Assembly: GCA_017163975.1 (NCBI GenBank)
Contig: JAFFSR010000292.1
Coordinates: 2,363,501-2,427,500 of the forward strand
DNA: 64,000 nucleotides
DNA from: Anastatus disparis
Lineage: Eukaryota > Arthropoda > Insecta > Hymenoptera > Eupelmidae
Reading direction: 5' to 3'
Part shown: in pieces, positions 1-11,900 of the stretch
Position numbering within the stretch: position 1 is the first letter of the stretch
How the letters are laid out: each line of letters starts with the position of its first letter
Program-made: the position numbers and the translations under genes
Notes under the pieces: generated by a model
Told to the model about the DNA's origin: nothing
The model's input: the letters and a program-made list of their open reading frames with translations, nothing else
The model's database searches: none

Positions 1-1345
1 AAGATGCCTAAAGATTTTAGGCCAATAGCAATATTATGCTTTCTTTCAAAGGTTCTGGAGAAGATTGCCCATGACCAACTGCAAGAGTACATTACGACAC
101 ACAAAATACTTGACCCTTTGCAGACTGGTTTCAGAAAGCACCATTCTACGCAGACTGCCATACTTAAACTTACAGACGACATAAGATCAGGTCTTGACAA
201 GAAACTTGCCACGTTACTACTTCTATTTGACTTTAGTAAGGCTTTCGACACGATCTGCCCCTCCAAATTGCTTGCGAGGCTTAGATCGATGGGGCTTTCC
301 AGGGCTGCACTTGAATGGATTAGCTCCTATTTATCAGGTAGGAAACAAATGGTTTCTACACACTTAAAAGAGGATTCAGATTGGCTAACAACCAATCTAG
401 GAGTTCCACAGGGTTCAGTGCTGGGGCCTCTGTTGTTTTGCCTTTACATTAATAATATACGTGACACACTCGACCCCTGTTTCGTCGAGCACATATTATA
501 TGCTGATGACCTCCAAATCTATACTCAGGTCCCTTATGAACATGTGAATGAAGGTATTCGTATTTTGCAGAGGGCGGCCAGGGCGGTGTCGGGGGTGGGC
601 TGTCGATGCTTCTCTCACATTAAATGCAAGCAAAACTAAAGCAATCGTTTTTGGCAGTAGTCGATTTATTAATGACTTCTATACTGATGAGTCGAGAACG
701 ATTGAGCTTGAGGTTGGTGTCGACATATCTTTCTCTGATACCGTTGTGAGCCTTGGTGTTGTGCTTGACGCTAGGTTGTCATGGGAGCCGCACATTAATA
801 TGATGACTAAAAAATTTAATAGGATAATGTATGGTTTGCGGTTTTTCCGTCGGTACACCACTGAGGCCCTGCGTAAACAACTCGCAGCCGCCTTGCTGTT
901 TCCGCACCTCGACTACTGCTCAGTAGTTTTGCTTGATGCTTCGCAGGGGTTGAGAAGACGCTTACAAAGACTACAAAATTCATGTGTGAGATATGTAATG
1001 GGTGTGAGAATGGGCGATCATATCTCTCCTCATAGAGCTGCTCTTGGTTGGCTGCGTACTGATTCAAGGAGACAGTATTTTATGGCTGTACTTATGTACA
1101 AAATCGTACGCATGAATACTCCAGAGTATCTAGTGAGTCTCTTTACTAGATATGTACCTAGGGTAGCCACTAGGGGAGAGATTAAGGACTTCGCAGTGCC
1201 CTTCATGCGTACTGAGACTGGAAGAAATTCCTTTCAAGTTCAAGGTGCGCATTTCTGGAACTCCCTGCCTGCCGATATAAAAAATCTTCCATCGCTCGGC
1301 AGGTTCAAGTCGGCTTTGAGGAGGTACTTACTCGACCTCGAGTGA
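1..1345 (+). pseudogene. LINE reverse transcriptase, frameshifted
   Basis: Reverse transcriptase of a non-LTR retrotransposon. Visible motifs in the first frame (from position 4) are FRPIAIL (RT motif 1), TGFRKHHST, DFSKAFDTI (motif A with a catalytic Asp), GVPQGSVLGPLLF (motif B) and YADDLQIY (motif C, the two catalytic Asp). The frame is lost in a short GC-rich stretch at about 570-605. Homology resumes in the next frame, with LNASKTKAIVFGS, and runs to the stop at 1343-1345 (reading frame 548-1345). The active-site residues are intact, but the frameshift breaks the protein between the palm and thumb regions, so this copy is probably dead. The true N-terminus lies to the left of the window. 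Confidence 0.85.
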
Positions 1346-1925
1346 TCTTAATTTTAAGTATTTTATCTTTATGTTAATTTATTTTGTTTTGTTTTATATA
1401 TAGATTTAAGGTGTGAATGTATTTATTAGCGCGAATGATGGTTGAATGAATGTAGAAAGAATGAGTGATTCTGTTTCTTTTTATTTGTAGTCATGACATT
1501 TTCAGTATCAAGTTTTTATTTTTGAATTTTATTATTATATTATTTTTATTTATTGTTGCATTGTTATGTCCAATTTTATTTTTATTTGATGTCATGACTA
1601 AGCTTTATGCTTCATCTTTTAAATTGTGTTATTTGATTTTAATATGATTTTAATTTTATGACTGATAGATATTTAAGACTGTTTTTATTGTAATTTATGT
1701 TTTTATGCTTCCTGCGTGTATTTAGAGTAGTCTGTGATATCGCTTTTATATAGTGACTTACTGATACAGTATTATATATTAATTTTAATATTTGACTGTG
1801 ATATCTTATCATATTATGTGCAATACTTTATACAGAATTATTATTTATTGCTTGTAATGTAATCTGATGTATTACACGCCTTTTTGTACTCTTTTACAAA
1901 ATAAATTAATATCTATCTATCTACC
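1..1925 (+). mobile_element. Non-LTR retrotransposon (LINE), 5' part outside the window
   Basis: The window opens inside a LINE reverse transcriptase reading frame. The coding part ends at 1345. An AT-rich 3' UTR of about 575 bp follows and ends in a short tetranucleotide tail of TATC repeats near 1908-1921. The RT motifs and the C-terminal signature of the form LPADIKNLPSLGRFK point to the Jockey/CR1 group of LINEs. The exact clade cannot be set from the sequence alone. The endonuclease half is not in the window, so 5' truncation cannot be judged. Similar LINEs generally copy themselves into the genome by target-primed reverse transcription. Confidence 0.85.
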
Positions 1926-1980
1926 TTGAAAAACGAAATTGTCCACCCTAACCTCTATGATTGAAGTTTTTCAAGGCTTT
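1926..1980. other. Short unique spacer between LINE tail and foldback element
   Basis: This 55-bp stretch separates the LINE tail from the target-site duplication of the large foldback element. It should be read together with 12586-12736, because the two were one contiguous sequence before the element inserted. On the minus strand the joined sequence keeps a short open frame (see the entry at 12577-12736). Confidence 0.5.
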
Positions 1981-1989
1981 CTTGAAAAC
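1981..1989. repeat. Left target-site duplication
   Basis: CTTGAAAAC, identical to 12577-12585. Nine bases is the length expected for Mutator/Foldback-type transposition. The perfect match suggests a fairly recent insertion. Confidence 0.85.
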
Positions 1990-2035
1990 ACTCCCCTGAA
2001 GTTGGCTCAGTACTTTCTCTGTACTATAAAAATAA

Positions 2036-4250
2036 CTATTGGATAATTTGCCGTAAATTATCCGTAAATTATCCGTGAAATCCAATATTTTGCCGCGACA
2101 TATCTTCCTTAAAAAAGTAAGTACACTGCCAACTTCGAAAAGAAGTTAGCGGCGTACCTTAAAAAATCGATGAAAAAAATGACTTAGACCATCGTAAAAT
2201 AGCTGAAAATTTGCCGCTTTTTTGCCGTAATCAATCTGTCAAATCCGAATTACCGATATCTTAGCTGAACGTTCTTCATCGTAATACTTTCATTATTCAT
2301 GATCTGATTAGTATGGTATTATGTGAAATATCACTGCATAGTGAAAAGTAGGAAGTGGATAATTTGCCGTAAATTATCCGTAAATTATGCGTAAAATCCA
2401 ATATTTTGCCACGTCATAATTTCCTTGAAAAAGTGAGTACACTGCCAACTTCGAAAAGAAGTTAGCGGCGTACCTTCAGAAATCAATGAAAAAAATGACT
2501 TAGACCATCGTAAAATAGCTGAAAATTTGCCGCTTTTTTGCCGTAATCAATCTGTCAAATCCGAATTACCGATATCTTAGCTGAACGTTCTTCATCGTAA
2601 TACTTTCATAATTCATGATCTGATTAGTATGGTATTATGTGAAATATCACTGCAGAGTGAAAAGTAGGAAGTGGATAATTTGCCGTAAATTATCCCTAAA
2701 TTATGCGTAAATTCCAATATTTTGCCACGTGATAATTTCCTTGAAAAAGTGAGTACACTGCCAACTTCGAAAAGAAGTTAGCGGCGTACCTTCAGAAATC
2801 AATGAAAAAAATGACTTAGACCATCGTAAAATAGCTGAAAATTTGCCGCTTTTTTGCCGTAATCAATCTGTCAAATCCGAATTACCGATATCTTAGCTGA
2901 ACGTTCTTCATCGTAATACTTTCATTATTCATGATCTTATTGGTATGGTATTATGTGAAATATCACTGCAGAGTGAAAAGTAGGAAGTGGATAATTTGCC
3001 GTAAATTATCCGTAAATTATCCATGAAATCCAATATTTTTCCGCGGAATAATTTCCTTAAAAAAGTGAGTACACCGCCAACTTCAAAAAGAAGTTAGCAG
3101 CGTACCTTCAGAAATCAATTAAAAAAATGACTTAGACCATCGTATAATAGCTCAAAATTTGCCGCTTTTTTGCCGTAATCAATCTATCAAATACGAATTA
3201 CCGATATCTTACCTGAACGCTCTTCATCGTAATACTTTCATAATTCATGATCTTATTAGTATGGTATTATGTGTAATATCACTGCAAAGTGAAAAGTAAG
3301 AAGTGGATAATTTGCCGTAAATTATCCGTAAATTATCCGTGAAATCCAATATTTTCCCGCAGCATAATTTCCTTAAGGTGGTTCAATAGTAAATTACTTG
3401 TGATACCATGATTATTAAACTTTGTGAGATTGTTTATTAAGGTTCGATACAAATTTTATGAAAATTTGAGACCCCGTTTACGACTTTATTTTTTCAAATG
3501 AACACCCTGAAAATTAACTTTTTAACATTGGTTAATATGGTAATCTATCGAAAGTTGATACATTTCATGCCATATCTTTGTGAATTGTGATACGAAAATA
3601 TTCAAAAACTGGCCAGAGATAGTTAAGATAATTACTTTTTGATTGATATGCAAAAATTGTTACGTTGACGCCCATTTAGAAAAAATATTCAATCAGAAAC
3701 TACAATATTTTGCATTTTTAGTACGTCTACCAGTTTAGCTGATGTATGGCGGCCCTGTTTCAAAACATTTTTCATAAGCAATCTACGAATAGGTTATATT
3801 ATACATAGATAGCCAAGCAGCTACGGGCCAAAAAGCTGAATCGTGCTGAGCTGTACACGCGCAAGAGTATTAACCTATAATAAAATTTTCTGTACAACTA
3901 TGCTATTACGATTATGGGTATTGAACCACCTTAAAAGTGAGTACACCGCCAACTTTAAAAGAAGTTAGCGGCATACCTTCAGAAATCAATGAGAAAAATG
4001 ACTTATACCATCGTAAAATAGCTGAAAATTTGCCGCTTTTTTGCCGTAGTCAATCTCTCCAATCAGAATAACTAATATATTATTTAAATATTATTTACCC
4101 TCATATTTTGATAATTATTAATCTTATCGGTATGGTATTACATGAAAAATCACTGAAAATCACTGTGTAGTTAAAAATGACCAGTGGATAATTTGCCTGA
4201 AAATATCCTGAAATTATTTATGAAATCAGATATGTTATCGCGGCATAACA
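2036..4250 (+). repeat. ~316-bp tandem repeat block, left arm (5 units, MITE in the last)
   Basis: The marker GTACACYGCCAACTT recurs at 2121, 2437, 2753, 3069 and 3941. Spacing is exactly 316 bp for the first four. The fifth falls at 314 bp once the 558 bp added by the MITE are subtracted. Each unit contains a small hairpin (AACTTCgaaaaGAAGTT) and a stretch of repeated TAAATTATCCG-like words. The last unit decays from about 4050 inward. Confidence 0.85.
3377..3930 (+). mobile_element. TTAA-flanked MITE nested in the left arm
   Basis: 554 bp. The termini GGTGGTTCAATA / TATTGAACCACC are inverted and flanked on both sides by TTAA (3373-3376 and 3931-3934). Removing it restores the 316-bp repeat. 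A TTAA duplication is used by piggyBac and Kolobok families; the TIR is too short to choose. It has no coding capacity. A near-identical copy sits in inverted orientation at the matching site of the right arm (9070-9623). Confidence 0.8.
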
Positions 4251-5195
4251 CAATGAAAAAAGTGAGTTACTGAAAACTTCAGAAAAAATTTAGCAAGGTA
4301 CCTATAGGATTCAAGGAACAAAATGATTTGTATGAAGAATTCTAGGCATTAAGTGAACGTTTTTATCGTAATACTTCAATAATTTCCATTCTTATTGGCA
4401 TGGTATTATGTGAAATATTACTGCAAAGTAATAATTAACTGATTGAAAATTTTTCGTGAATCATTTATGCATTATGCATAAAGTAAAATATTTTGCTACA
4501 GCATATTGTCGCGAAAAAAGCTGGTACCACAACCACTTTAAAAATAAAATCGATGTAAAGACTAAACTTTAGCTGATAATCAGTCGCTTTTTTCGATAAT
4601 CTATCATAATAGATAGATAATATTTTAGATAATAGATAAGGCTGATTCCATCTCAAATCGAACAGTCAGTATACACTCAAGTCACCAATTACTGCGCTAA
4701 TGGAGTATGTTATTCTACCCTAAAAATAAGGGTATACGTATTTTTTTATTTTGCTGAAATATCAAAATTGCATCAGATATGCACTTTTGAAAATTGCATA
4801 CAAAAACTAAATGTTAAAACTGAAAATGTTGAGAATAACTTTAGAGAGCTATCGTTTTACCAATTTCCAATGAATTTTGATAAACCTTTTTTTATTTTAT
4901 TTCGTTTTGAGCCCTCTTCAACTCCGTGCAAGAAATTTAAAAAAAACTAAAAAATGACTGAGATATATGCATTTTACCAAAAAATGCATTTTTTTATGCA
5001 CATGCATTTTTCTCGAAAAGGCCATTTTTTTTTTGCTGAAATTTTTTTTTGCTGATAGAGGACCAAAATACCTATCTAATAGTACTTGTTTGATCCCGGG
5101 TTTTTTGGTTTGGAGCGAGAAAAAAATTCACAAATTTTGTTGGTGAAAAATGCTTGTATTACGTTCGGAAGTCTTAAGCAGTCTGCATTCAAACA

Positions 5196-5254
5196 CTGTC
5201 GCATGCTTGGCTCATCATTTGTTTACATTTGTATGCATGTATATAGCATCAATA

Positions 5255-5297
<43 letters not shown>

Positions 5298-5531
5298 AAA
5301 TTCGTAATATAAAAATAAATATTTAAACATGAAAAAAAAGAATTCTATTCGTGCATATCTATATTATGTATGTTTCGATGTACAAACAATAGGAGGCTAA
5401 CTCGCGGACAAATACATCGCGTAACCAAAACAGCATATTAGAACTGTTATATAGAAGCTAGTTATTTTTACGGCTGCTTTGAAAGGTGCTTCTCGGGCTT
5501 GTGAAAAATTCAACAAAATTGTTAAATAACA
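5196..5531 (+). promoter_or_regulatory. Upstream region of the transposase gene
   Basis: Single-copy stretch between the left arm and the transposase start. It contains a (TA)n microsatellite at about 5257-5288. It should hold the promoter, but I see no convincing core promoter element. Confidence 0.3.
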
Positions 5532-6932
5532 ATGTCCGAAATTTACTCTTCTAAAAGAATTTCATGTCCCGATTTTTTTCAAATGCATAAAAAGGTAGTT
5601 AATATGAGCAGTAATTCACGTTTTAGACCGTTGGAAGATTTAGCCATTAATTTGGCACAGCTTCATCCAGATTTAAATATATTGCCATCTACTAATGTAT
5701 GTAAAAATTGCCATAAACGCATATCAAAAATGATTTCAAGTGATCTTGAGTCTATATCTGAAAATGAAATCACTGAACTTTTTAGCGGAAGAGATGATGA
5801 TTTTATTCCGAAGACACCCGAACGAATAGAGGAATTAAACGAGAGTATTAATTCAGTTTTACCTGAATGCATCTCACCCCTAAAAAGAAAAACTGCAATA
5901 CCTGAAAATTTTAGAGGAAATTACGTATCTAAAAAGAAAAAATCCTTAATTTCAGCTTTTTCTGCTACTGTTGGAAGTAAATTAGAAGATGCGTATGGCA
6001 TTTCAGTTGAATCAATAGAATCGGACGAAAATTCCACTGAAAACTATTGGAATGAATTTTTAGAAAATTTTAAATTGGCTTTAGAAAAATGCTCTTCTAT
6101 TTCGGAGAAAATAAAACTTCTAACTCTACTACCTTCAAAATTAAGCAAAATAAAAGTTTGCTCACTATTCCCGAATATAAGCGAGTATATGATAAATAAA
6201 TCAAGAAATCTCGTGAAAAATAAAGGAGTTTATTCGGAGCCAGATTTATATACTGGTCATCCTATTGATGAAAGCACAAAAAATATCGGTATGGAATATT
6301 TTTTAAATGATGATTTTAATTGTAGTAGACAAAGTCCAAATAAATCTGATGTCGTAACTGTTAAAATTAATAACACAAAAACTAAAAAAGTCAAACGGTT
6401 TCTTACTCGAAGCTTAAAAGAAACATATAGTCAATTAAGAAAAGAAAATCCAAACTTACAAATAGGAAAATCGAAATTCTATAGTCTAAGACCAAGTTTC
6501 GTCTTAACTAGCCCTGTGAAAGAAGCTTGTCTTTGTGTACTTTGCGAAAATTTTGAACTGTTTCTTACAAGTTTGATTCGTTTTAGAGGCGATAAGAATT
6601 CCGAATTAGATTCAATTCGTTCAGAAATAACTAACACAATGTTGTGTTCTGAACCATCTGATTCATGTTTCTTGCAAGAATGCAAAGATTGTCCCGGTGG
6701 TGCGGGTATCACATTAGAATTGTTAAAACTGAAACAAAATTGTGAAGATGAAATTACGTTTGCTTTGTGGGATAATGGTAATCTTATTAAACAAACAATA
6801 AGCTTAACAGTTTTTAAAGAAAAACTTTCAATCTGCGCATTGAAAGCAAGTACTCATATATACATAAAAAATATTCAACGTGAAGCTATAAAAAAGAAAA
6901 AGAAGAAGGTAAAGCTGATCCTACTAAGTTAA
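5532..6932 (+). CDS. Transposase N-terminal part (zinc-binding CxxC region), element-internal ORF
   Basis: 466-codon frame. The N-terminal third has a Cys pair, VCKNCHKRISKM (residues about 56-67), and basic clusters including KKKKS. A second Cys pair, CLCVLCENF, is near residue 333, and CKDCPGG is near 385. These look like zinc-binding or DNA-binding segments that precede the catalytic core in eukaryotic DDE transposases. The frame ends at TAA 6930-6932, just before the first catalytic-looking motif, which is in the -1 frame. A heptamer A_AAA_AAG at 6890-6896 is in the right phase for -1 slippage. The first ATG (5532) is used; a second in-frame ATG lies at residue 18. I do not recognise the exact family. 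Confidence 0.65.
   Translation: MSEIYSSKRISCPDFFQMHKKVVNMSSNSRFRPLEDLAINLAQLHPDLNILPSTNVCKNCHKRISKMISSDLESISENEITELFSGRDDDFIPKTPERIEELNESINSVLPECISPLKRKTAIPENFRGNYVSKKKKSLISAFSATVGSKLEDAYGISVESIESDENSTENYWNEFLENFKLALEKCSSISEKIKLLTLLPSKLSKIKVCSLFPNISEYMINKSRNLVKNKGVYSEPDLYTGHPIDESTKNIGMEYFLNDDFNCSRQSPNKSDVVTVKINNTKTKKVKRFLTRSLKETYSQLRKENPNLQIGKSKFYSLRPSFVLTSPVKEACLCVLCENFELFLTSLIRFRGDKNSELDSIRSEITNTMLCSEPSDSCFLQECKDCPGGAGITLELLKLKQNCEDEITFALWDNGNLIKQTISLTVFKEKLSICALKASTHIYIKNIQREAIKKKKKKVKLILLS
6890..6896 (+). promoter_or_regulatory. Candidate -1 ribosomal slippery heptamer A_AAA_AAG
   Basis: The zero-frame codons ATA-AAA-AAG end in the X_XXY_YYZ pattern A_AAA_AAG. Slipping back one base here gives GAA-AAA-GAA and leads directly into the catalytic frame. 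The heptamer lies 33 bases before the zero-frame stop. No clear downstream stem-loop is evident by eye. A simple indel in the A-rich run explains the data equally well. Confidence 0.3.
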
Positions 6933-7670
6933 TCATCCACGTTGACTTTGCAGAAAATTGGTCTGTAATAAATAATAAAGCGGTTCAAGGAAATCATTGG
7001 GTAAATAACCAAATTTCTATTTTTACTGCAGTCTGTTACCAAGGAGAGATAACACAAAGTTTTGCGATAGTTAGTGACGACAAAAAGCATGATACTGCAT
7101 ATGCACTGCTAGCAATAAATAAAATTATCGATCTTATGAAAAAGAATTATTTAGTTACTAAAGTCACTATCATATCAGATGGAGCTCCAAGCCAATTTAA
7201 AAATCGTTTTCAACTACATGAATTCAAACATTGGTTTTATGAAATGAAATGGTTATTTTCTGCGACTGGTCATGGGAAAGGAGCCGTTGATGGAATAGGT
7301 GGGCTTCTAAAGCATTATGCTACTTCACATAACTTGAAAAGAGTTCATGAAGAATCGATACAAAATGCTGACGATTTTATAAATTGGGTTCAAAGTTACA
7401 CCAATGCAATAAAAATCATTTTACTACCAATAAATGAGATTGAAAGATTTAGAAAAAGAAAAATATTGAATGGAGTGGGGTTTCTAAATATAATGGAATT
7501 CAAAAAAGTCATATGTGGTTAAAAAAACTTGGGGAATTAAAATCACATATATTTATTGGCAGGACAGCTATACATGCACTAAATGAAGTGAAAAACAAGA
7601 AAAAAAAAGTCAAGCGTCGTGAGACTACATTTAAAACTAAAAATAATAAGCGCAAAAATAAAAAAAAATA
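6897..7670 (+). pseudogene. Transposase catalytic part, out of frame with the N-terminal part
   Basis: In the -1 frame the reading continues without a stop through KADPTKL, then IHVDFAENW (candidate first acidic residue), IISDGAPSQFKNRF (candidate second Asp) and FSATGHGKGAVDGIGGLLKH. This order, with Asp-containing strands and a GHGKG..DG..G segment, fits an RNase H-like DDE transposase. The first in-frame ATG is 7136, but that would lose the first Asp. This frame stops at 7520-7522. Better homology-like sequence (YNGIQKSHMW, then a Lys-rich tail) continues in yet another frame to TAA at about 7668. At least this second break therefore looks like true decay. The catalytic residues are proposed from motif appearance only. 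Confidence 0.6.
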
Positions 7671-7811
7671 ATTATCTATAATTATTTTTTTGACGCATCC
7701 CAACAGTGAGAGGCAAGGGGAACTCACTCTAAAAAAGCACCCTGAAGGGAACAGAATCCTTCTACGTCCACGTCGTTGTTCCTGGATAATGCTAAACGAA
7801 GGATAATATTT
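7671..7811. other. Spacer between transposase and right arm
   Basis: About 140 bp of non-repeated element sequence after the presumed transposase stop. No poly(A) signal stands out except AT-rich runs. Confidence 0.4.
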
Positions 7812-8984
7812 AAATGTCGACTGCTTAAGACTTCCGAACGTATATACAAGCATTTTTCACCAACAAAATTTGTGAATTTTTTCTCGCTCCAAACCAAAAA
7901 ACCGGGATCAAACAAGTACTATTAGATAGGTATTTTGGTCCTCTATCAGCAAAAAAAATTTCAGCAAAAAAAAAAATGGCCTTTTCGAGAAAAATGCATG
8001 TGCATAAAAAATGCATTTTTTGGTAAAATGCATATATCTCAGTCATTTTTAGTTTTTTTTAAATTTCTTGCACGGAGTTGAAGAGGGCTCAAAACGAAAT
8101 AAAATAAAAAAGGTTTATCAAAATTCATTGGAAATTGGTAAAACGATAGCTCTCTAAAGTTATTCTCAACATTTTCAGTTTTAACATTTAGTTTTTGTAT
8201 GCAATTTTCAAAAGTGCATATCTGATGCAATTTTGATATTTCAGCAAAATAAAAAAATACGTATACCCTTATTTTTAGGGTAGAATAACATACTCCATTA
8301 GCGCAGTAATTGGTGACTTGAGTGTGTACTGACTGTTCGATTTGAAATGGAATCAGCCTTATCTATTATCTAAAATATTATCTATCTATTATGATAGATT
8401 ATCGAAAAAAGCGACTGATTATCAGCTAAAGTTTAGTCTTTACATCGATTTTATTTTTAAAGTGGTTGTGGTACCAGCTTTTTTCGCGACAATATGCTGT
8501 AGCAAAATATTTTACTTTATGCATAATGCATAAATGATTCACGAAAAATTTTCAATCAGTTAATTATTACTTTGCAGTAATATTTCACATAATACCATGC
8601 CAATAAGAATGGAAATTATTGAAGTATTACGATAAAAACGTTCACTTAATGCCTAGAATTCTTCATACAAATCATTTTGTTCCTTGAATCCTATAGATAC
8701 CTTGCTAAATTTTTTCTGAAGTTTTCAGTAACTCACTTTTTTCATTGTGTTATGCCGCGATAACATATCTGATTTCATAAATAATTTCAGGATATTTTCA
8801 GGCATATTATCCACTGGTCATTTTTAACTACACAGTGATTTTCAGTGATTTTTCATGTAATACCATACCGATAAGATTAATAATTATCAAAATATGAGGG
8901 TAAATAATATTTAAATAATATATTAGTTATTCTGATTGGAGAGATTGACTACGGCAAAAAAGCGGCAAATTTTCAGCTATTTTA

Positions 8985-11900
8985 CGATGGTCTAAGTCAT
9001 TTTTCTCATTGATTTCTGAAGGTATGCCGCTAACTTCTTTTTAAAGTTGGCGGTGTACTCACTTTTTAAGGTGGTTCAATACCCATAATCGTAATAGCAT
9101 AGTTGTACAGAAAATTTTATTATAGGTTAATACTCTTGCGCGTGTACAGCTCAGCACGATTCAGCTTTTTGGCCCGTAGCTGCTTGGCTATCTATGTATA
9201 ATATAACCTATTCGTAGATTGCTTATGAAAAATGTTTTGAAACAGGGCCGCCATACATCAGCTAAACTGGTAGACGTACTGAAATTGCAAAATATTGTAG
9301 TTTCTGATTGAATATTTTTTCTAAATGGGCGTCAACGTAACAATTTTTGCATATCAATCAAAAAGTAATTATCTTAACTATCTCTGGCCAGTTTTTGAAT
9401 ATTTTCGTATCACAATTCACAAAGATATAGCATGAAATGTATCAACTTTCGATAGATTACCATATTAACCAATGTTAAAAAGTTAATTTTCAGGGTGTTC
9501 ATTTGAAAAAATAAAGTCGTAAACGGGGTCTCAAATTTTCATAAAATTTGTATCGAACCTTAATAAACAATCTCACAAAGTTTAATAATCATGGTATCAC
9601 AAGTAATTTACTATTGAACCACCTTAAGGAAATTATGATGCGGGAAAATATTGGATTTCACGGATAATTTACGGATAATTTACGGCAAATTATCCACTTC
9701 TTACTTTTCACTGTGCAGTGATATTACACATAATACCATACTAATAAGATCATAAATTATGAAAGTATTACGATGAAGAGCGTTCAGGTAAGATATCGGT
9801 AATTCGTATTTGATAGATTGATTACGGCAAAAAAGTGGCAAATTTTCAGCTATTTTACGATGGTCTAAGTCATTTTTTTAATTGATTTCTGAAGGTACGC
9901 TGCTAACTTCTTTTTGAAGTTGGCGGTGTACTCACTTTTTTAAGGAAATTATTCCGCGGAAAAATATTGGATTTCATGGATAATTTACGGATAATTTACG
10001 GCAAATTATCCACTTCCTACTTTTCACTCTGCAGTGATATTTCACATAATACCATACCAATAAGATCATGAATAATGAAAGTATTACGATGAAGAACGTT
10101 CAGCTAAGATATCGGTAATTCGGATTTGACAGATTGATTACGGCAAAAAAGCGGCAAATTTTCAGCTATTTTACGATGGTCTAAGTCATTTTTTTCATTG
10201 ATTTCTGAAGGTACGCCGCTAACTTCTTTTCGAAGTTGGCAGTGTACTCACTTTTTCAAGGAAATTATCACGTGGCAAAATATTGGAATTTACGCATAAC
10301 TTAGGGATAATTTACGGCAAATTATCCACTTCCTACTTTTCACTATGCAGTGATATTTCACATAATACCATACTAATAAGATCATGAATTATGAAAGTAT
10401 TACGATGAAGAACGTTCAGCTAAGATATCGGTAATTCGGATTTGACAGATTGATTACGGCAAAAAAGCGGCAAATTTTCAGCTATTTTACGATGGTCTAA
10501 GTCATTTTTTTCATCGATTTTTTAAGGTACGCCGCTAATTTCTTTTCGAAGTTGGCAGTGTACTCACTTTTTCAAGGAAATTATGAAGTGGCAAAATATT
10601 GGATTTTACGCATAATTTACGGATATTTTACGGCAAATTATCCACTTCCTACTTTTCACTCTGCAGTGATATTTCACATAATACCATACCAATAAGATCA
10701 TGAATAATGAAAGTATTACGATGAAGAACGTTCAGCTAAGATATCGGTAATTCGGATTTGACAGATTGATTACGGCAAAAAAGCGGCAAATTTTCAGCTA
10801 TTTTACGATGGTCTAAGTCATTTTTTTCATTGATTTCTGAAGGTACGCCGCTAACTTCTTTTCGAAGTTGGCAGTGTACTCACTTTTTCAAGGAAATTAT
10901 CACGTGGCAAAATATTGGAATTTACGCATAACTTAGGGATAATTTACGGCAAATTATCCACTTCCTACTTTTCACTATGCAGTGATATTTCACATAATAC
11001 CATACTAATAAGATCATGAATTATGAAAGTATTACGATGAAGAACGTTCAGCTAAGATATCGGTAATTCGGATTTAACAGATTGATTACGGCAAAAAAGC
11101 GGCAAATTTTCAGCTATTTTACGATGGTCTAAGTCATTTTTTTCATCGATTTTTTAAGGTACGCCGCTAATTTCTTTTCGAAGTTGGCAGTGTACTCACT
11201 TTTTCAAGGAAATTATGAAGTGGCAAAATATTGGATTTTACGCATAATTTACGGATATTTTACGGCAAATTATCCACTTCCTACTTTTCACTCTGCAGTG
11301 ATATTTCACATAATACCATACCAATAAGATCATGAATTATGAAAGTATTACGATGAAGAACGTTCAGCTAAGATATCGGTAATTCGGATTTGACAGATTG
11401 ATTACGGCAAAAAAGCGGCAAATTTTCAGCTATTTTACGATGGTCTAAGTCATTTTTTTCATTGATTTCTGAAGGTACGCCGCTAACTTCTTTTCGAAGT
11501 TGGCAGTGTACTCACTTTTTCAAGGAAATCATGACGTGGCAAAATATTGGATTTTGCGCATAATTTACGGATAATTTACGGCAAATTATCCTATTCCTAC
11601 TTTTCACTCTGCAGTGATATTTCACATAATACCATACCAATAAGATCATGAATTATGAAAGTATTACGATAAAGAACGTTCAGCTAAGATATCGGTAATT
11701 CGGATTTGACAGATTGATTACGGCAAAAAAGTGGCAAATTTTCAGCTATTTTACGATGGTCTAAGTCATTTTTTTCATTGATTTCTGAAGGTACGTCGCT
11801 AACTTCTTTTCGAAGTTGGCAGTATACTCACTTTTTCAAGGAAATTATCACGTGGCAAAATATTGGAATTTACGCATAATTTAGGGATAATTTACGGCAA

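Larger units (their letters stand above)
1990..5195 (+). repeat. Left inverted arm of the foldback element
   Basis: About 3.2 kb, reverse-complementary to 7812-12576. Order from outside in: unique terminus (1990 to about 2035), five units of the ~316-bp repeat, a TTAA-flanked MITE inside the fifth unit, then about 1.1 kb of non-repeated arm. The inner section includes the runs around 4465-4660 and 4750-5195, mirrored at 7812-8535. Small open frames appear in both arms at mirrored positions. They have no recognisable product and are not called as genes. Confidence 0.85.

Noticed and set aside
4465..4656. Mirrored open frames in the arms (partner at 8342-8533)
   Set aside because: Again a by-product of the palindromic arms, short and without homology.
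4768..4950. Open frame repeated in mirror image at 8039-8230
   Set aside because: It lies in the inverted arms of the foldback element; both copies exist only because the arms are duplicates, and the peptide has no protein features.
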